64,000 nucleotides of DNA from Herbiconiux daphne (GCF_024979295.1 NZ_JANLCJ010000005.1:248001-312000), one strand, 5' to 3'; counted from the stretch's first letter, positions 1-8,840 are shown. Made by a program: numbers and translations. The notes: a model not told the origin generated them from the sequence alone.

Positions 1-780
1 GCTCGTGTCGCCCGGTTCGGTTACGACGGAGTCGAGCTGGTCGGCGAGCCCAGCGAGAACGACGCGTCGAGCATCAAGACGGCCTTGACCGAGAACGGCG
101 TCGTCGCCTCGAGCATCATCAGCATCTTCACGCCCGAACGCGACATCGTGAGCTCGAACCCGGACATCCGCCGGAACGCCGTGAACTACCTGTTCGAGAA
201 CGTCGCGTTCGCCGCCGAGGTGGGGGCGGATGTCGTGACCTTCACCCCGACGGCGTGCATGAAGATCAGCCCGGAGGTCGACCTCGCCCAGGAATGGGCC
301 TGGGCCGTCGAGGCGGCATCGGCCGTGGCCGGTCGCGCGGCGGATGTCGGTGTGACGATCGCCGTCGAGCCGTGGAATCGCTACGAGACCTACCTCATCA
401 ATCGCGTCGGGCAGTCGGCAGCGTTCGTCGACGAGGTAGGGCTGCCCAACATCGGGGTCATGGCGGACACCTTCCACATGAGTCTGGAGGAGGGCGACAT
501 CGCCGAGGAGATCCGGAAACTGGGTTCGAGGCTGGTTCACGTGCATCTGGCCGACAGCAACCGCGCTGCTCCCGGGTTCGGTCACACCGACTTCACGCCG
601 ATCGTGCAGGCCATCAGCGACGTCGGCTACCAGGGCTGGGTGTCGTACGAGCTGCTCCCCGCCGCGGGTGACGTCTGGGGCGTGCTCTCCGGTGCCGGAG
701 CGCCGGAGTTCCTCGACCCGTACACCGAGGCGGCGATCACCCACACCAAGAACATCGAAAAGCAACTCGGGCTGGTCTGA
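1..780 (+). CDS. Sugar phosphate isomerase/epimerase, TIM barrel (5'-partial)
   Basis: The reading frame is already open at base 1, so the true start lies outside the window. The 259 visible residues form most of a xylose-isomerase-like (AP endonuclease 2 superfamily) TIM barrel. Metal-site segments typical of the tagatose/psicose 3-epimerase family are visible: AVEPWNRYETY, MADTFHMSLEE and VHVHLADSNR, then a late Glu in VSYELL. Such enzymes bind a divalent metal and isomerise or epimerise ketoses, or dehydrate inososes. The stop at 778-780 directly abuts the next start, so the two are translationally coupled. The substrate cannot be read from sequence. Confidence 0.9.
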   Translation, partial: ARVARFGYDGVELVGEPSENDASSIKTALTENGVVASSIISIFTPERDIVSSNPDIRRNAVNYLFENVAFAAEVGADVVTFTPTACMKISPEVDLAQEWAWAVEAASAVAGRAADVGVTIAVEPWNRYETYLINRVGQSAAFVDEVGLPNIGVMADTFHMSLEEGDIAEEIRKLGSRLVHVHLADSNRAAPGFGHTDFTPIVQAISDVGYQGWVSYELLPAAGDVWGVLSGAGAPEFLDPYTEAAITHTKNIEKQLGLV

Positions 781-1650
781 ATGGCTGACAACCTGCTGGG
801 TCTCAGCACCTTCGTGCTGGCGTCGCCCTTCTCCGATTCCGATTCCGCCGCGTTCCGGCGCGTCGCCGAGTTCGGCTACGACGTGATCGAGGTGTGCATC
901 GAGGACCCGGCGATCGTCACCGCGGAGTTCTTGAACCGTGAAGCCGCTGCGAACGGTCTGACCGTGGGCATCTGCGGAGCGTTCGGGCCCGACCGCGACG
1001 TGTCGCACGAAGACGCCGACCGGCGCGCGCTCGGCATCGCCTACCTGAAGACCTGCATCGATCTCGCGCAGGCGGTCGGTTCGCCCCACGTGGCCGGCCC
1101 GATGTACTCCGCCACCGGCAAGACCCGCATGCTCGACCCCGAGGGCCGGCGGCAGCAGCGGGCGTGGGCCGCCGAGAGCCTGCGCGAGGTGGCCGACTAC
1201 GCGGGGGAGAGGTCGGTGGCCCTGGCCATCGAACCCCTGAACCGATTCGAGACCGATCTGGTGAACACGACCGAGCAAGGACTCGGCCTGTGCGACCTCA
1301 TCGGGCGCAGCAACGTGGGTCTGCTCATCGACACCTTTCACATGAACATCGAGGACAAGAGCCTCGGCGACGCCGTGCGACTGGCGGGTGACCGGGTGTT
1401 CCACGTGCAGGTCTCCGAGAACGACCGTGGAACCCCCGGCTCCGGCCATGTGCCCTGGGCCGAGTTCTTCGAAGCGCTCCGCGACATCGACTACCGCGGG
1501 CAGATCGTGGTCGAGTCGTTCCTGCCCACCGTCGTGGAGATCGCGCGGGCGGTGTCGCTCTGGCGCCCGGTCGCTGCGTCGATGGACGCGCTCGCTGAAG
1601 ACGGGCTGGCCTTCCTGAGGTCCGAGCTCAGCTCGGAGGCGCGGGCGTGA
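781..1650 (+). CDS. D-tagatose/D-psicose 3-epimerase-like TIM-barrel protein
   Basis: This 289-residue protein is a full-length xylose-isomerase-like TIM barrel. The segments AIEPLNRFET, LIDTFHMNIED, FHVQVSEND and VVESF supply the Glu-Asp-His-Glu metal ligands of ketose 3-epimerases, which interconvert ketoses at C3. Its arrangement matches the upstream paralogue, but the two are clearly diverged, so they probably act on different intermediates or as a heteromer. It starts immediately after the preceding stop and overlaps the next gene by GTGA, placing it inside a tight operon. The family is well supported; the physiological substrate is unknown. Confidence 0.88.
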   Translation: MADNLLGLSTFVLASPFSDSDSAAFRRVAEFGYDVIEVCIEDPAIVTAEFLNREAAANGLTVGICGAFGPDRDVSHEDADRRALGIAYLKTCIDLAQAVGSPHVAGPMYSATGKTRMLDPEGRRQQRAWAAESLREVADYAGERSVALAIEPLNRFETDLVNTTEQGLGLCDLIGRSNVGLLIDTFHMNIEDKSLGDAVRLAGDRVFHVQVSENDRGTPGSGHVPWAEFFEALRDIDYRGQIVVESFLPTVVEIARAVSLWRPVAASMDALAEDGLAFLRSELSSEARA

Positions 1651-2654
1651 CTCGACCGGTGACCCTGTTCACGGGGCAGTGGGCCGACCTGCCACTCGAG
1701 GAGGTTGCACAGCTGGCGAGCCGCTGGGGCTACGACGGCCTGGAGATCGCCTGCAGCGGTGACCATCTCGACGTGTGGCGGGCCGCCGAAGACGAGGCCT
1801 ACCTCCGTTCGAAGAGAGAGCTGCTCGACCGGCACGGCCTGAACGTCTGGGCCATCTCCAACCACCTCAAGGGCCAGGCCGTCTGCGACGATCCGATCGA
1901 TTTCCGGCACCAGGCGATCGTCGGGTCGCGGGTCTGGGGCGATGGTGAAGCCGAGGGCGTCCGGATGCGAGCGGCCGAGGAGTTGAAGCTCACGGCCCGC
2001 GTCGCGAGAAAACTCGGGGTCGACACGGTGGTGGGGTTCACCGGGTCGAGCATCTGGCCCTACGTCGCCATGTTCCCGCCCGTGCCCGCCGGCGTGATCG
2101 ACGCGGGCTATCAGGACTTCGCCGATCGATGGAATCCGATCCTCGACGTCTTCGACTCCGAGGGCGTGAAGTTCGCGCTCGAGGTGCATCCGTCGGAGAT
2201 CGCCTACGACTATCACACCGCCGTGCGCAGCCTCGAGGCGATCGACCACCGAGAGGCCTTCGGCTTCAACTGGGACCCGAGCCACATGATGTGGCAGGGC
2301 ATCGACCCGGTCGGCTTCATCGTCGACTTCGCCGACAAGATCTACCACGTCGACTGCAAGGACACCCGTCTTCGCGCGCCGAACGGGCGCTCCGGCGTGC
2401 TGGGTTCGCACCTGGCCTGGGGCGACCCGAGGCGCGGGTGGGACTTCGTCTCGACCGGGCACGGCGACGTGCCCTGGGAGGACTCGTTCCGCGCGCTGGA
2501 TTCGATCGGCTACGCCGGGCCGATCTCGATCGAATGGGAGGACGCCGGGATGGATCGCCTGCACGGTGCCGAGGAGGCCGTCGCGTTCGTGCGGTCTCTG
2601 CTCTGGAAGCGCCCCGAGGCATCCTTCGATGCGGCGTTCGCCAATCAGGAATGA
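1647..2654 (+). CDS. Sugar phosphate isomerase/epimerase (335 aa TIM barrel)
   Basis: A third TIM-barrel isomerase, longer than its neighbours. It starts at a GTG overlapping the previous stop. Candidate metal-site segments are ALEVHPSEIAYD, FNWDPSHMMW, YHVDCKDTR and a late SIEWEDAGMD. The 330-residue class often sits beside oxidoreductases in actinobacterial sugar clusters, and the large subunit of C-glycoside deglycosidases (CarB/DgpB type) belongs to the same superfamily. No small DUF6379-type partner is seen here, so that role is only a possibility. Seventeen bases separate it from the GMC oxidoreductase gene, consistent with one transcript. Confidence 0.87.
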   Translation: MTRPVTLFTGQWADLPLEEVAQLASRWGYDGLEIACSGDHLDVWRAAEDEAYLRSKRELLDRHGLNVWAISNHLKGQAVCDDPIDFRHQAIVGSRVWGDGEAEGVRMRAAEELKLTARVARKLGVDTVVGFTGSSIWPYVAMFPPVPAGVIDAGYQDFADRWNPILDVFDSEGVKFALEVHPSEIAYDYHTAVRSLEAIDHREAFGFNWDPSHMMWQGIDPVGFIVDFADKIYHVDCKDTRLRAPNGRSGVLGSHLAWGDPRRGWDFVSTGHGDVPWEDSFRALDSIGYAGPISIEWEDAGMDRLHGAEEAVAFVRSLLWKRPEASFDAAFANQE

Positions 2655-2670
2655 CTAGGAAGGACTGAGA

Positions 2671-4305
2671 ATGGGCGAGAAGTTCGATGTCGTCGTCGTG
2701 GGCGGTGGCACGGCCGGATGCATCCTGGCCGCGCGGCTGAGCGAGGACGCCCAGCGCACGGTGCTGCTGATCGAGGCCGGACACGACTACCCGAGCGTTT
2801 CCGAGACCCCGGTCGGGGTGAAGGACGCGCGCTACGTGCCCATGCGCGGGCACGCTCCCGAGTTCGACCCCGACCACGACTGGGGCCTCAACGCGATCGG
2901 CAACGCCGATTCCCTGATCGCCGTGCCGCAGGCGCGCCTGATCGGCGGCGGCTCGGCCATCAACGGCATGATCGCTCTTCGCGGAGCGACCGCCGACTAC
3001 GACGAGTGGGTGGCTCTCGGCAACCCCGAATGGGACTGGCCGCACGCGCTCGCGGCGTTCCGTGCCATGGAAGACGACACGGCCCCCGACCTCGCCATCC
3101 ACGGCCGTGGTGGCCTCGTCACGATCTCGAGATCGGACGAGCACGAGTACGCGCCGCTTCAGAAGGCGTTCGTCGACTCCTGCCGGGGCCTCGGCCACCA
3201 GGAGGCGTGGGATCTCAACGCGCCGAACGCCGAGGGATTCGGGCCCGCGCCCATGACCCGCGTCGGCACCCGGCGACTCTCGACCGCGGCGAGTCACCTC
3301 GATGCAGCGCGCGGCCGCCCGAATCTCACCATCCGGGCCGAGACCGTCGTCAATCGAATCGTGCTGCAGGGCACGGTCGTGACCGGGGTGGAGCTGGTGG
3401 GCGGCGAGGTCATCGACGCAGGCGAGGTGGTGCTCACCGCCGGCGCCATCATCACGCCGGCGATCCTGCAGCGCAGCGGAATCGGCCCGGCAGACCTTCT
3501 CGACAGCCTCGGCATCCCGGTGGTCTCCGACCTGCCGGTCGGCTCGAATCTGGGAGATCACTTCTCGGTGCCGCTGCTGGCGCCGCCCCGCGAGGGATCG
3601 TGGCACCTCGACGATTTCAGCCTGCAGACCGTGCTCAGGGCGTCGACGTCGGTGCAGCCGGGGTCGCTCGACGCTCAACTCACGATGTTCTCCTACCTGA
3701 ACGTGCGCACGACCGCTGAAGGCACGCGCGGTCTCGCCGGCGAAGGGTCAGTGGGGCTCGAGAACGTCGCCGGCATGGGCTGCGTGCTCAACAAGCCGCG
3801 CTCGGTGGGCACCGTTCGCATCGTGTCGACGGATGCCGCAGACCTGCCCGCGGTGAACCCGAACTACCTCGGCGAGCAGATCGACCGCGACGCCATCCGG
3901 GAGATCGTGCGGTTGGGCTGGAGCGTGCTGACGAGCGAGCCGCTCGCGTCGATGCTGCTCGAGCCGATCGGCCTCGACGCGGAGACGGTGGCCGATGACG
4001 CCGCACTGGATGCCGCCATCGAGAACAAGACGGCGTCGGGCTACCACTTCACCGGCACCTGCCTCATGGCCGCTCCTGATCGGGGCGGGGTCGTTGACCA
4101 GCACGGTTCGGTGCACGGCATATCGGGTCTGAGGGTGGCCGACGCGTCGGTGGTGCCGACGACCCCCGCAGCGAACAGCATGCTGACCACGATCATGACC
4201 GCCGAGCGCATCGCGGCGTTCGCACGAGGCCGCGAGTTCGCGCCGGTGGACGCAGCCGAGGCCGACTCCGGATCCCGGCGCGTGTTCGCGGAGGCTGCAC
4301 TATGA
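2671..4305 (+). CDS. GMC family FAD-dependent oxidoreductase
   Basis: A 544-residue glucose-methanol-choline oxidoreductase. The N-terminal VVVGGGTAGC is the FAD dinucleotide-binding loop. GGGSAINGMIALRG near residue 92 is the first GMC signature and GAIITPAILQRSGIGP near residue 257 the second. C-terminal GYHFTGTC and PAANSM supply the catalytic His and Asn pair. The family oxidises alcohols or sugar hydroxyls using FAD. An AAGGA ribosome site precedes the ATG. The gene ends in an ATGA overlap with another isomerase gene. With four epimerases around it, oxidation of a sugar or glycoside hydroxyl to a keto form is the likeliest job, by inference. Confidence 0.93.
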   Translation: MGEKFDVVVVGGGTAGCILAARLSEDAQRTVLLIEAGHDYPSVSETPVGVKDARYVPMRGHAPEFDPDHDWGLNAIGNADSLIAVPQARLIGGGSAINGMIALRGATADYDEWVALGNPEWDWPHALAAFRAMEDDTAPDLAIHGRGGLVTISRSDEHEYAPLQKAFVDSCRGLGHQEAWDLNAPNAEGFGPAPMTRVGTRRLSTAASHLDAARGRPNLTIRAETVVNRIVLQGTVVTGVELVGGEVIDAGEVVLTAGAIITPAILQRSGIGPADLLDSLGIPVVSDLPVGSNLGDHFSVPLLAPPREGSWHLDDFSLQTVLRASTSVQPGSLDAQLTMFSYLNVRTTAEGTRGLAGEGSVGLENVAGMGCVLNKPRSVGTVRIVSTDAADLPAVNPNYLGEQIDRDAIREIVRLGWSVLTSEPLASMLLEPIGLDAETVADDAALDAAIENKTASGYHFTGTCLMAAPDRGGVVDQHGSVHGISGLRVADASVVPTTPAANSMLTTIMTAERIAAFARGREFAPVDAAEADSGSRRVFAEAAL

Positions 4306-5168
4306 AGCTGGGGTATCCGACCATCACCTGGGGCGGGGTCGTCGGCACTCCCGAAGGCGTGACGAGCGTCGCGAGTTCGTTCTACCGCACCAACGGCTCG
4401 ACAGCCGATGCGCTCAGAGACATCGCGGCCGCCGGCTTCACCGGCACCGAGGTCTTCGACGGCAACCTGCTCGATTTCGAGGGCGGCGCATCCGCTTTCT
4501 CGAGGGTTCTCGAGGAGACGGGCCTCGAACTCGTCAGCGTCTACACCGGGGCCAACTTCATCTTCGAGGAGATCGCGGCGGAGGAGTTCGCGAAGATCAG
4601 CCGCGCCGCGCAACTGGCGGCGGAGTTCGGCGCCTCCCGGCTCGTCGTCGGGGGTGGAGCCCAACGCGCGGGCGGCCCGGCAGACGGCGATCTTTCGCGG
4701 CTGGCGCGGGGCCTCGACCGATCGGCCGAGATCGCGGCCGAGCACGGCTTGCAGGCGAGCTACCACCCGCACCTCGGCACGCTCGTCGAGACACCCGAGG
4801 CCCTGAGCGAGCTCATGCCGCTCACCACGATCGCCTTCTGCCCCGACACGGCCCACCTCGCCGCCGGTGGAGGCGACCCGGCACACCTGATCCGGGAGTA
4901 CGGCGACCGGCTCGCGCACGTGCACCTCAAGGACTGGAACTCCTCGACCAAGAGGTTCCTGCCGCTGGGCCAGGGAGAACTCGATTTTCCCGGCATCATC
5001 CAGGCGATCCGCGAGACCGGTTACGACAGCTGGCTGATGGTCGAGCTCGACTACTACGACGGCGATCCCGCGGATGCCGCGCGCATCAGCCGGCAGTTCC
5101 TGGAGCAGGTGCTCGCCGACCAGTCTTTCCACGAATCCCGACCATCACGACAAGTAAAGGAACACTGA
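4302..5168 (+). CDS. Inosose dehydratase-like sugar isomerase (TIM barrel)
   Basis: The fourth isomerase-like TIM barrel of the operon, 288 residues. The opening KLGYPTITWGG resembles IolE/inosose-dehydratase-like proteins. Later segments SYHPHLGTLVET, FCPDTAHLAAGG, AHVHLKDWN and LMVELDYYD carry the expected His, Asp, His and Glu metal ligands. Members of this branch isomerise or dehydrate keto-inositols and keto-sugars, which fits a position directly after an oxidase that would make such ketones. ATG overlaps the GMC stop, and its own stop shares a base with the next start (TGATG). The exact reaction is unknown. Confidence 0.86.
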   Translation: MKLGYPTITWGGVVGTPEGVTSVASSFYRTNGSTADALRDIAAAGFTGTEVFDGNLLDFEGGASAFSRVLEETGLELVSVYTGANFIFEEIAAEEFAKISRAAQLAAEFGASRLVVGGGAQRAGGPADGDLSRLARGLDRSAEIAAEHGLQASYHPHLGTLVETPEALSELMPLTTIAFCPDTAHLAAGGGDPAHLIREYGDRLAHVHLKDWNSSTKRFLPLGQGELDFPGIIQAIRETGYDSWLMVELDYYDGDPADAARISRQFLEQVLADQSFHESRPSRQVKEH

Positions 5169-5617
5169 TGTCCCAGCTTCTGCAACCTCGCTCCATCAAC
5201 CGCGAGCTCGCGCGGGTCGCCATCGACACGGCGGTGGCCGCTTCCATCGAGCGGAACTGCCTCACGTGTATCGCGGTTCTCGATCCGTCGGGGCATCTGG
5301 TCTCCTACGACCGCATGGATGGTGCGCCCTTCCAATCCGCGCAGCTGGCGCAGGACAAGGCGTACTCGGTCGCCGGCAACGGCAAGGCCACGCACGAGTT
5401 CTGGCAGATGATCCGCGACGAGGCCTGGCTGGTGCACGGCGTCGGCAAGGTGGAAGGACTGGTGTTCCTCGGCGGCGGCGTTCCGATCTATTTCGAGGAC
5501 GAGCTGATCGGCGCCATCGGCGTCTCGGGCAAGAGCAACATGGACGAGGACCGGGCCATCGCCGAAGCGGCCGTCGACGCCGTGCTCGAGCGACTCAGTG
5601 CTGTCGCCGTCAGCTGA
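5168..5617 (+). CDS. GlcG/HbpS family (DUF336) protein
   Basis: A 149-residue single-domain protein of the GlcG/HbpS (DUF336) family. It has the family layout: a helical start, a C-I-A-V-L-D-P-S-G strand, a middle segment DKAYSVAGNGKAT, and a glycine-rich FLGGGVPI stretch before IGAIGVSG. Characterised relatives bind haem (HbpS) or accompany glycolate, diol and glycerol-type dehydrogenases as accessory proteins of uncertain function. Its start overlaps the isomerase stop. Here it probably assists the flavin enzyme or catabolic complex. No catalytic residues can be assigned. Confidence 0.85.
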   Translation: MSQLLQPRSINRELARVAIDTAVAASIERNCLTCIAVLDPSGHLVSYDRMDGAPFQSAQLAQDKAYSVAGNGKATHEFWQMIRDEAWLVHGVGKVEGLVFLGGGVPIYFEDELIGAIGVSGKSNMDEDRAIAEAAVDAVLERLSAVAVS

Positions 5618-5623
5618 CCTTCT

Positions 5624-5638
5624 CGTCACGCCGTGACG
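5624..5638. promoter_or_regulatory. Small palindrome upstream of aldo-keto reductase gene
   Basis: CGTCAC and GTGACG flank a 3-base spacer in the 90-base gap before the aldo-keto reductase gene. It could be an operator half-pair for an unseen regulator, but arms this short can arise by chance. Confidence 0.25.
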
Positions 5639-5707
5639 CTGACCCGTGCCGTTGCGAGCATCATCGCCCAGTACAACCGCAATCTCTTCTACAGACTAGG
5701 AATCCCC

Positions 5708-6544
5708 ATGAATGCCCAGACCACAGTCCCCCTGCTCCGCCAGAACGACGGCCGGGAGATCCCGCAGATAGGCCTCGGAATCTACGGACCCGACGACTCA
5801 GGAACCGCTGACGCCGTCGCCGCGGCCATCGAGATCGGATACCGCAGCATCGACACCGCCGCGCTCTATCAGAACGAGGTGGGGGTGGGTGACGGCATCC
5901 GTCGCTCGCAGATCGATCGCGCGGAGCTGTACGTCACGACCAAGCTGGCCGACGACAGCCACGGGTACGACAGTGCCCTGAGGGCGTTCGACACCAGCCT
6001 CGACAAGCTGGGCCTCGACTACGTGGACCTCTATCTCATTCACTGGCCGCTGCCGGGGGTGGACAAGTACGTCGACACCTGGCGTGCGTTCGAGAAGCTT
6101 CAGCGAGACGGACGCGCGAAGTCGATCGGTGTGTCGAACTTTCAGCCCGCTCACCTCCAGCGACTCTTCGACGAGACCGACATCAGGCCGGTGCTCAACC
6201 AGATCGAGCTGCACCCCGGCCTGCCCAACGTGGCGGTCAGGGAGTTCAACACGGCCAACGGCATCCTCACCGAAGCCTGGTCACCTCTCGGTCGCGGGCG
6301 CGTCTTCGGGAACGCCGCCCTGGAGGGAGTCGCCCAGAAGCACGGAAAGAGCGTCGCCCAGGTGGTCATCCGCTGGCAGGTCGAGCAGGGCAACGTCGTG
6401 ATTCCCAAGTCGATCACGCCAGAGCGTCTTGCCGAGAACATCGACGTCTACGACTTCTCGCTCGATGACGAAGACCGAGCGGCCATCGCGACCCTCGAGA
6501 ACGGGCAGCGCACGGGAGACGACCCCGACACCTACAACGGCTAG
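5708..6544 (+). CDS. Aldo/keto reductase (2,5-diketogluconate reductase type)
   Basis: A 278-residue aldo-keto reductase with an (alpha/beta)8 barrel. The ATG at 5708 is chosen over an in-frame GTG 75 bases upstream because the family N-terminus begins there and TAGG lies about seven bases before it. Catalytic residues are visible as the Asp of GYRSIDTAALYQNE (with Tyr), the Lys in TTKL and the His in LIHWPLPG. IGVSNFQPAHL and the C-terminal IPKSITPERLAENIDV form the NADPH site. It probably reduces a keto-sugar or aldehyde made by the upstream operon. Confidence 0.93.
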   Translation: MNAQTTVPLLRQNDGREIPQIGLGIYGPDDSGTADAVAAAIEIGYRSIDTAALYQNEVGVGDGIRRSQIDRAELYVTTKLADDSHGYDSALRAFDTSLDKLGLDYVDLYLIHWPLPGVDKYVDTWRAFEKLQRDGRAKSIGVSNFQPAHLQRLFDETDIRPVLNQIELHPGLPNVAVREFNTANGILTEAWSPLGRGRVFGNAALEGVAQKHGKSVAQVVIRWQVEQGNVVIPKSITPERLAENIDVYDFSLDDEDRAAIATLENGQRTGDDPDTYNG

Positions 6545-6559
6545 CCAGCCCCGCACGAT

Positions 6560-6609
6560 GCCGGCTCGGGAGGTGGACCCTGCGCGTCAGCGCCGCCTCT
6601 CGAGCCGGC
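6560..6609 (+). terminator. Hairpin after aldo-keto reductase gene
   Basis: Arms 6560-6573 and 6596-6609 pair over 14 positions with one mismatch (GCCGGCTCGGGAGG against its near complement), with a 22-base loop. It lies just after the last gene of the sugar operon. No strong T-run follows, so termination is plausible but unproven. Confidence 0.5.
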
Positions 6610-6681
6610 CGCCCCGATGGTCTAGGCGGCGCCGCCCCCGGTCATTACGATCGGTGGAGGTGCCCCTACCGAAGGAATCCG

Positions 6682-6885
6682 ATGATCAGGAACGTAGGAA
6701 CGATTCTTCTGGCTGTGGGCTTCGTTCTGCTCGCCGTGGCCGTGCTTCTGCGTGATCCGGTCGCACTCGACGCGAACATCGGCGCCGGCATCCTGTCGCT
6801 CGCCGGGCTGGCCCTCGGTGGCGTCGGCCTTGTGCTCGTGGTGATCGGTGCCGTCGTGGGTCGCCGGAGAGGGCCCGCGGGGTGA
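6682..6885 (+). CDS. Small two-helix membrane protein
   Basis: A 67-residue protein dominated by two hydrophobic helices (about residues 5-22 and 33-57, including GGVGLVLVVIGAVVG) with a basic RRRGPAG end. The stop overlaps the start of the DUF1345 membrane protein gene by four bases (GTGA), so the two are probably co-translated. No family recognised; an inner-membrane accessory role is inferred only from position. Confidence 0.7.
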   Translation: MIRNVGTILLAVGFVLLAVAVLLRDPVALDANIGAGILSLAGLALGGVGLVLVVIGAVVGRRRGPAG

Positions 6886-7559
6886 GCTCGTCGGCCGAGC
6901 CCCGCCCGCGGCCTCCCCGGCGGGGCGACGAGCTGGCGAGCATCGCCGTCGCCACGGTGATCTCGATCCTGGCGATCGTCTACGTCGTGGTTCCGGCGCT
7001 GCCCGTTCTCATCGCGTGGGAGGTCGTCGCCGTCGTCTACGTGGTGCTCGTGCTCACGAGGTTCCGGAATCGATCCACCCGCCGCGCCCCGGCAGGCAGC
7101 CGCCCGGTGCCGGCGAGAGTTCTGGAGTACCTGTCCTGGATCGTGCCGATCGCCGCCAGCGGAACCGGTGTGGCCGCCGCCGTCACGCTCCTCACCGAGG
7201 CGTCGCCGACCCCCGGTCAGGGCGGAGCGGTGCTGGTGGGCGTGCTCGGTTCGGTCGGGGTGATCGTCGCGTGGGTGCTGCTGCAGACCGGTTTCGCCGA
7301 GATCTACGAGAGCGTCTACGAGCGCCTGCCCGAAGCGAGCATGATCAGTTTTCCCGGCATCGACGACGACCCGACTCTGGGCGACTTCTTGTATCTCTCG
7401 TTCACCGTCGGCACCTCGTTCGCGGTGTCGGGGGCGACCATCGCATCCCGAAAGGTGCGGCGCGTGCTGGTGCTGCACAGCGTGACGAGCTTCTTCTACA
7501 ACGCCTTTCTCATCGCGGTCGCCATACAGGTCATCCAGGGCGTCATCGCCGGCCGCTGA
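6882..7559 (+). CDS. DUF1345 family integral membrane protein
   Basis: A 225-residue protein with an Arg/Pro-rich cytoplasmic start and several membrane helices. The C-terminal block LSFTVGTSFAVSGATI, followed by RKVRRVLVLHSVTSF and FYNAFLIAVAI, is the conserved signature of DUF1345. The family has no assigned biochemical role. It is coupled by GTGA overlap to the upstream small membrane protein and converges with a PEBP gene only five bases away. Confidence 0.85.
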   Translation: MSSSAEPRPRPPRRGDELASIAVATVISILAIVYVVVPALPVLIAWEVVAVVYVVLVLTRFRNRSTRRAPAGSRPVPARVLEYLSWIVPIAASGTGVAAAVTLLTEASPTPGQGGAVLVGVLGSVGVIVAWVLLQTGFAEIYESVYERLPEASMISFPGIDDDPTLGDFLYLSFTVGTSFAVSGATIASRKVRRVLVLHSVTSFFYNAFLIAVAIQVIQGVIAGR

Positions 7560-7564
7560 CGCCG

Positions 7565-8131
7565 TCAGCGGATCTCGTAGGTGCCGTCGAGTCGCGCGCG
7601 GCCGATGACGTGCCCCGCGAGGGCGTGGAGGGTGTCATCGAGGGTGAACGGGTCGGCCAGGGTGAGGTTCTGGTCGAGGGCGAACAGCTGGAACGCGTAG
7701 GTGTGGGGCCCGTGCGAGCGGATGGGGAGAGGGCCGGAGTAGCCGCGTCGGCCGAGTCCGCCTCTGCCGTGGCGGAGTCCGGGGAGGGGGCTCGGCTGAC
7801 GGAGTCCGTTCTCGGGGATGCCTGCGATCGTGGGGTCGATGCCGATCGTGAGGGCGTGCGAGGCGGGGGTGCCGAACGGCACGTCGGGGTCTTGCACGAT
7901 GAGCACGAGCTCGCGGGTGCCGGCGGGCGGGGTGGTCCACTCGAGGGCGGGTGAGATGTTCTGGCCGCGGATTCTGCCGCGGTGCTTCTCGGGAATGGGC
8001 GTTCCGTGCTCGAACGCGGGGCTGGTGAGGGTGAAGTTCTCGGGGGCCAGGAGGGCGGGGTTCGCCCAGGCGAGCGTGTCGTCGCCGGCGCGGCGATTGC
8101 GCAGCAGGCGTCCGAGGGGGTTTGCGGGCAC
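7565..8131 (-). CDS. YbhB/YbcL family Raf kinase inhibitor-like (PEBP) protein
   Basis: A 188-residue phosphatidylethanolamine-binding-protein relative. Family landmarks are FEHGTPIPEKHRG, then SPALEWTTPPAGTRELVLIVQDPDVP (the ligand-pocket DPD segment) and a YSGPLP motif followed by GPHTYAFQLFALD. Bacterial YbhB proteins bind small anions or lipids in a pocket; their physiological role is poorly known. The residues ahead of the core are polar, without an export signal, so it is probably cytoplasmic. It reads convergently against the DUF1345 gene. Confidence 0.9.
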   Translation of the reverse strand: MPANPLGRLLRNRRAGDDTLAWANPALLAPENFTLTSPAFEHGTPIPEKHRGRIRGQNISPALEWTTPPAGTRELVLIVQDPDVPFGTPASHALTIGIDPTIAGIPENGLRQPSPLPGLRHGRGGLGRRGYSGPLPIRSHGPHTYAFQLFALDQNLTLADPFTLDDTLHALAGHVIGRARLDGTYEIR

Positions 8132-8215
8132 GGTCGGGTTCCTCTGCTGGTGGTCGTGGGTCGTGGGTCATGGGTGAGGCGAGCGGCGCGCGTCGGCGGG
8201 ATGTCGGCGAGGTGA

Positions 8216-8782
8216 TCAGTCTGTTCCGAGCGCGGCCCTCACGCGAGCGAGCACCTCGGCGGTGACGTCGTCGAACGGCTCGATGCGCTGTTCGGCCCGG
8301 CTCATCAGCACGGCGCCCTCGGCCGCGGCGATGAGCAGGGCGGCGAGGGCGGGGGCGCGACGCTCGGGGATGCCGCCCTCGGCCAGCAGCAGGGCGAGCT
8401 CTTCACGCCAGGTACGGAACACCGTCGCCGTGCCCTCCCGCACCTCGGCCGAGTCGGTGGAAGTCGTCACCGCGGCGACCGCGCAGCCCGCGCTGAAGTT
8501 CGTCGCCGTGAGCAGCATGCGCCAGGCGGCGAGGAAGCGTTCTGCGATCACGTCGGCGGGCTCGCCTCGCCAGGCCCGGATCAGGGCGATCGACCGGGCG
8601 CCCGACAGGGCCACGGCCTCTGACACGAGCTGGTCTTTGCCCTCAGGAAAGTGGTGGTAGATCGATCCGCGCGGGGCGCCGGTGTGCTCGAGCACGGTGG
8701 CGAACGAGGTCTGCTGCATGCCGCCGCGCGCGAGCAGGTGCACCGTTCCGTCGATCATCTGCTGACGGGTGTCCTTGGCCAT
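8216..8782 (-). CDS. TetR/AcrR family transcriptional repressor
   Basis: A 188-residue TetR-type repressor. The N-terminal helix-turn-helix runs through FATVLEHTGAPRGSIYHHFP, the recognition-helix pattern of the family, followed by a helical ligand-binding domain ending in ARVRAALGTD. It is divergent from a membrane-anchored alpha/beta hydrolase gene, and the space between them holds a strong palindrome. It therefore most likely represses the hydrolase gene and itself until an ester or other small ligand appears. Confidence 0.93.
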   Translation of the reverse strand: MAKDTRQQMIDGTVHLLARGGMQQTSFATVLEHTGAPRGSIYHHFPEGKDQLVSEAVALSGARSIALIRAWRGEPADVIAERFLAAWRMLLTATNFSAGCAVAAVTTSTDSAEVREGTATVFRTWREELALLLAEGGIPERRAPALAALLIAAAEGAVLMSRAEQRIEPFDDVTAEVLARVRAALGTD

Positions 8783-8840
8783 CGTGACTCCTCGATCGAC
8801 TCCGAGCTCCTCGCGGCGCGGATATGTGTTTCAGCATAAA

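Noticed and set aside
2317..3678. A 453-codon minus-strand frame inside the GMC oxidoreductase and isomerase genes
   Set aside because: Arg/Gly-rich antisense shadow of strongly supported plus-strand genes, without a ribosome site or recognisable domain.
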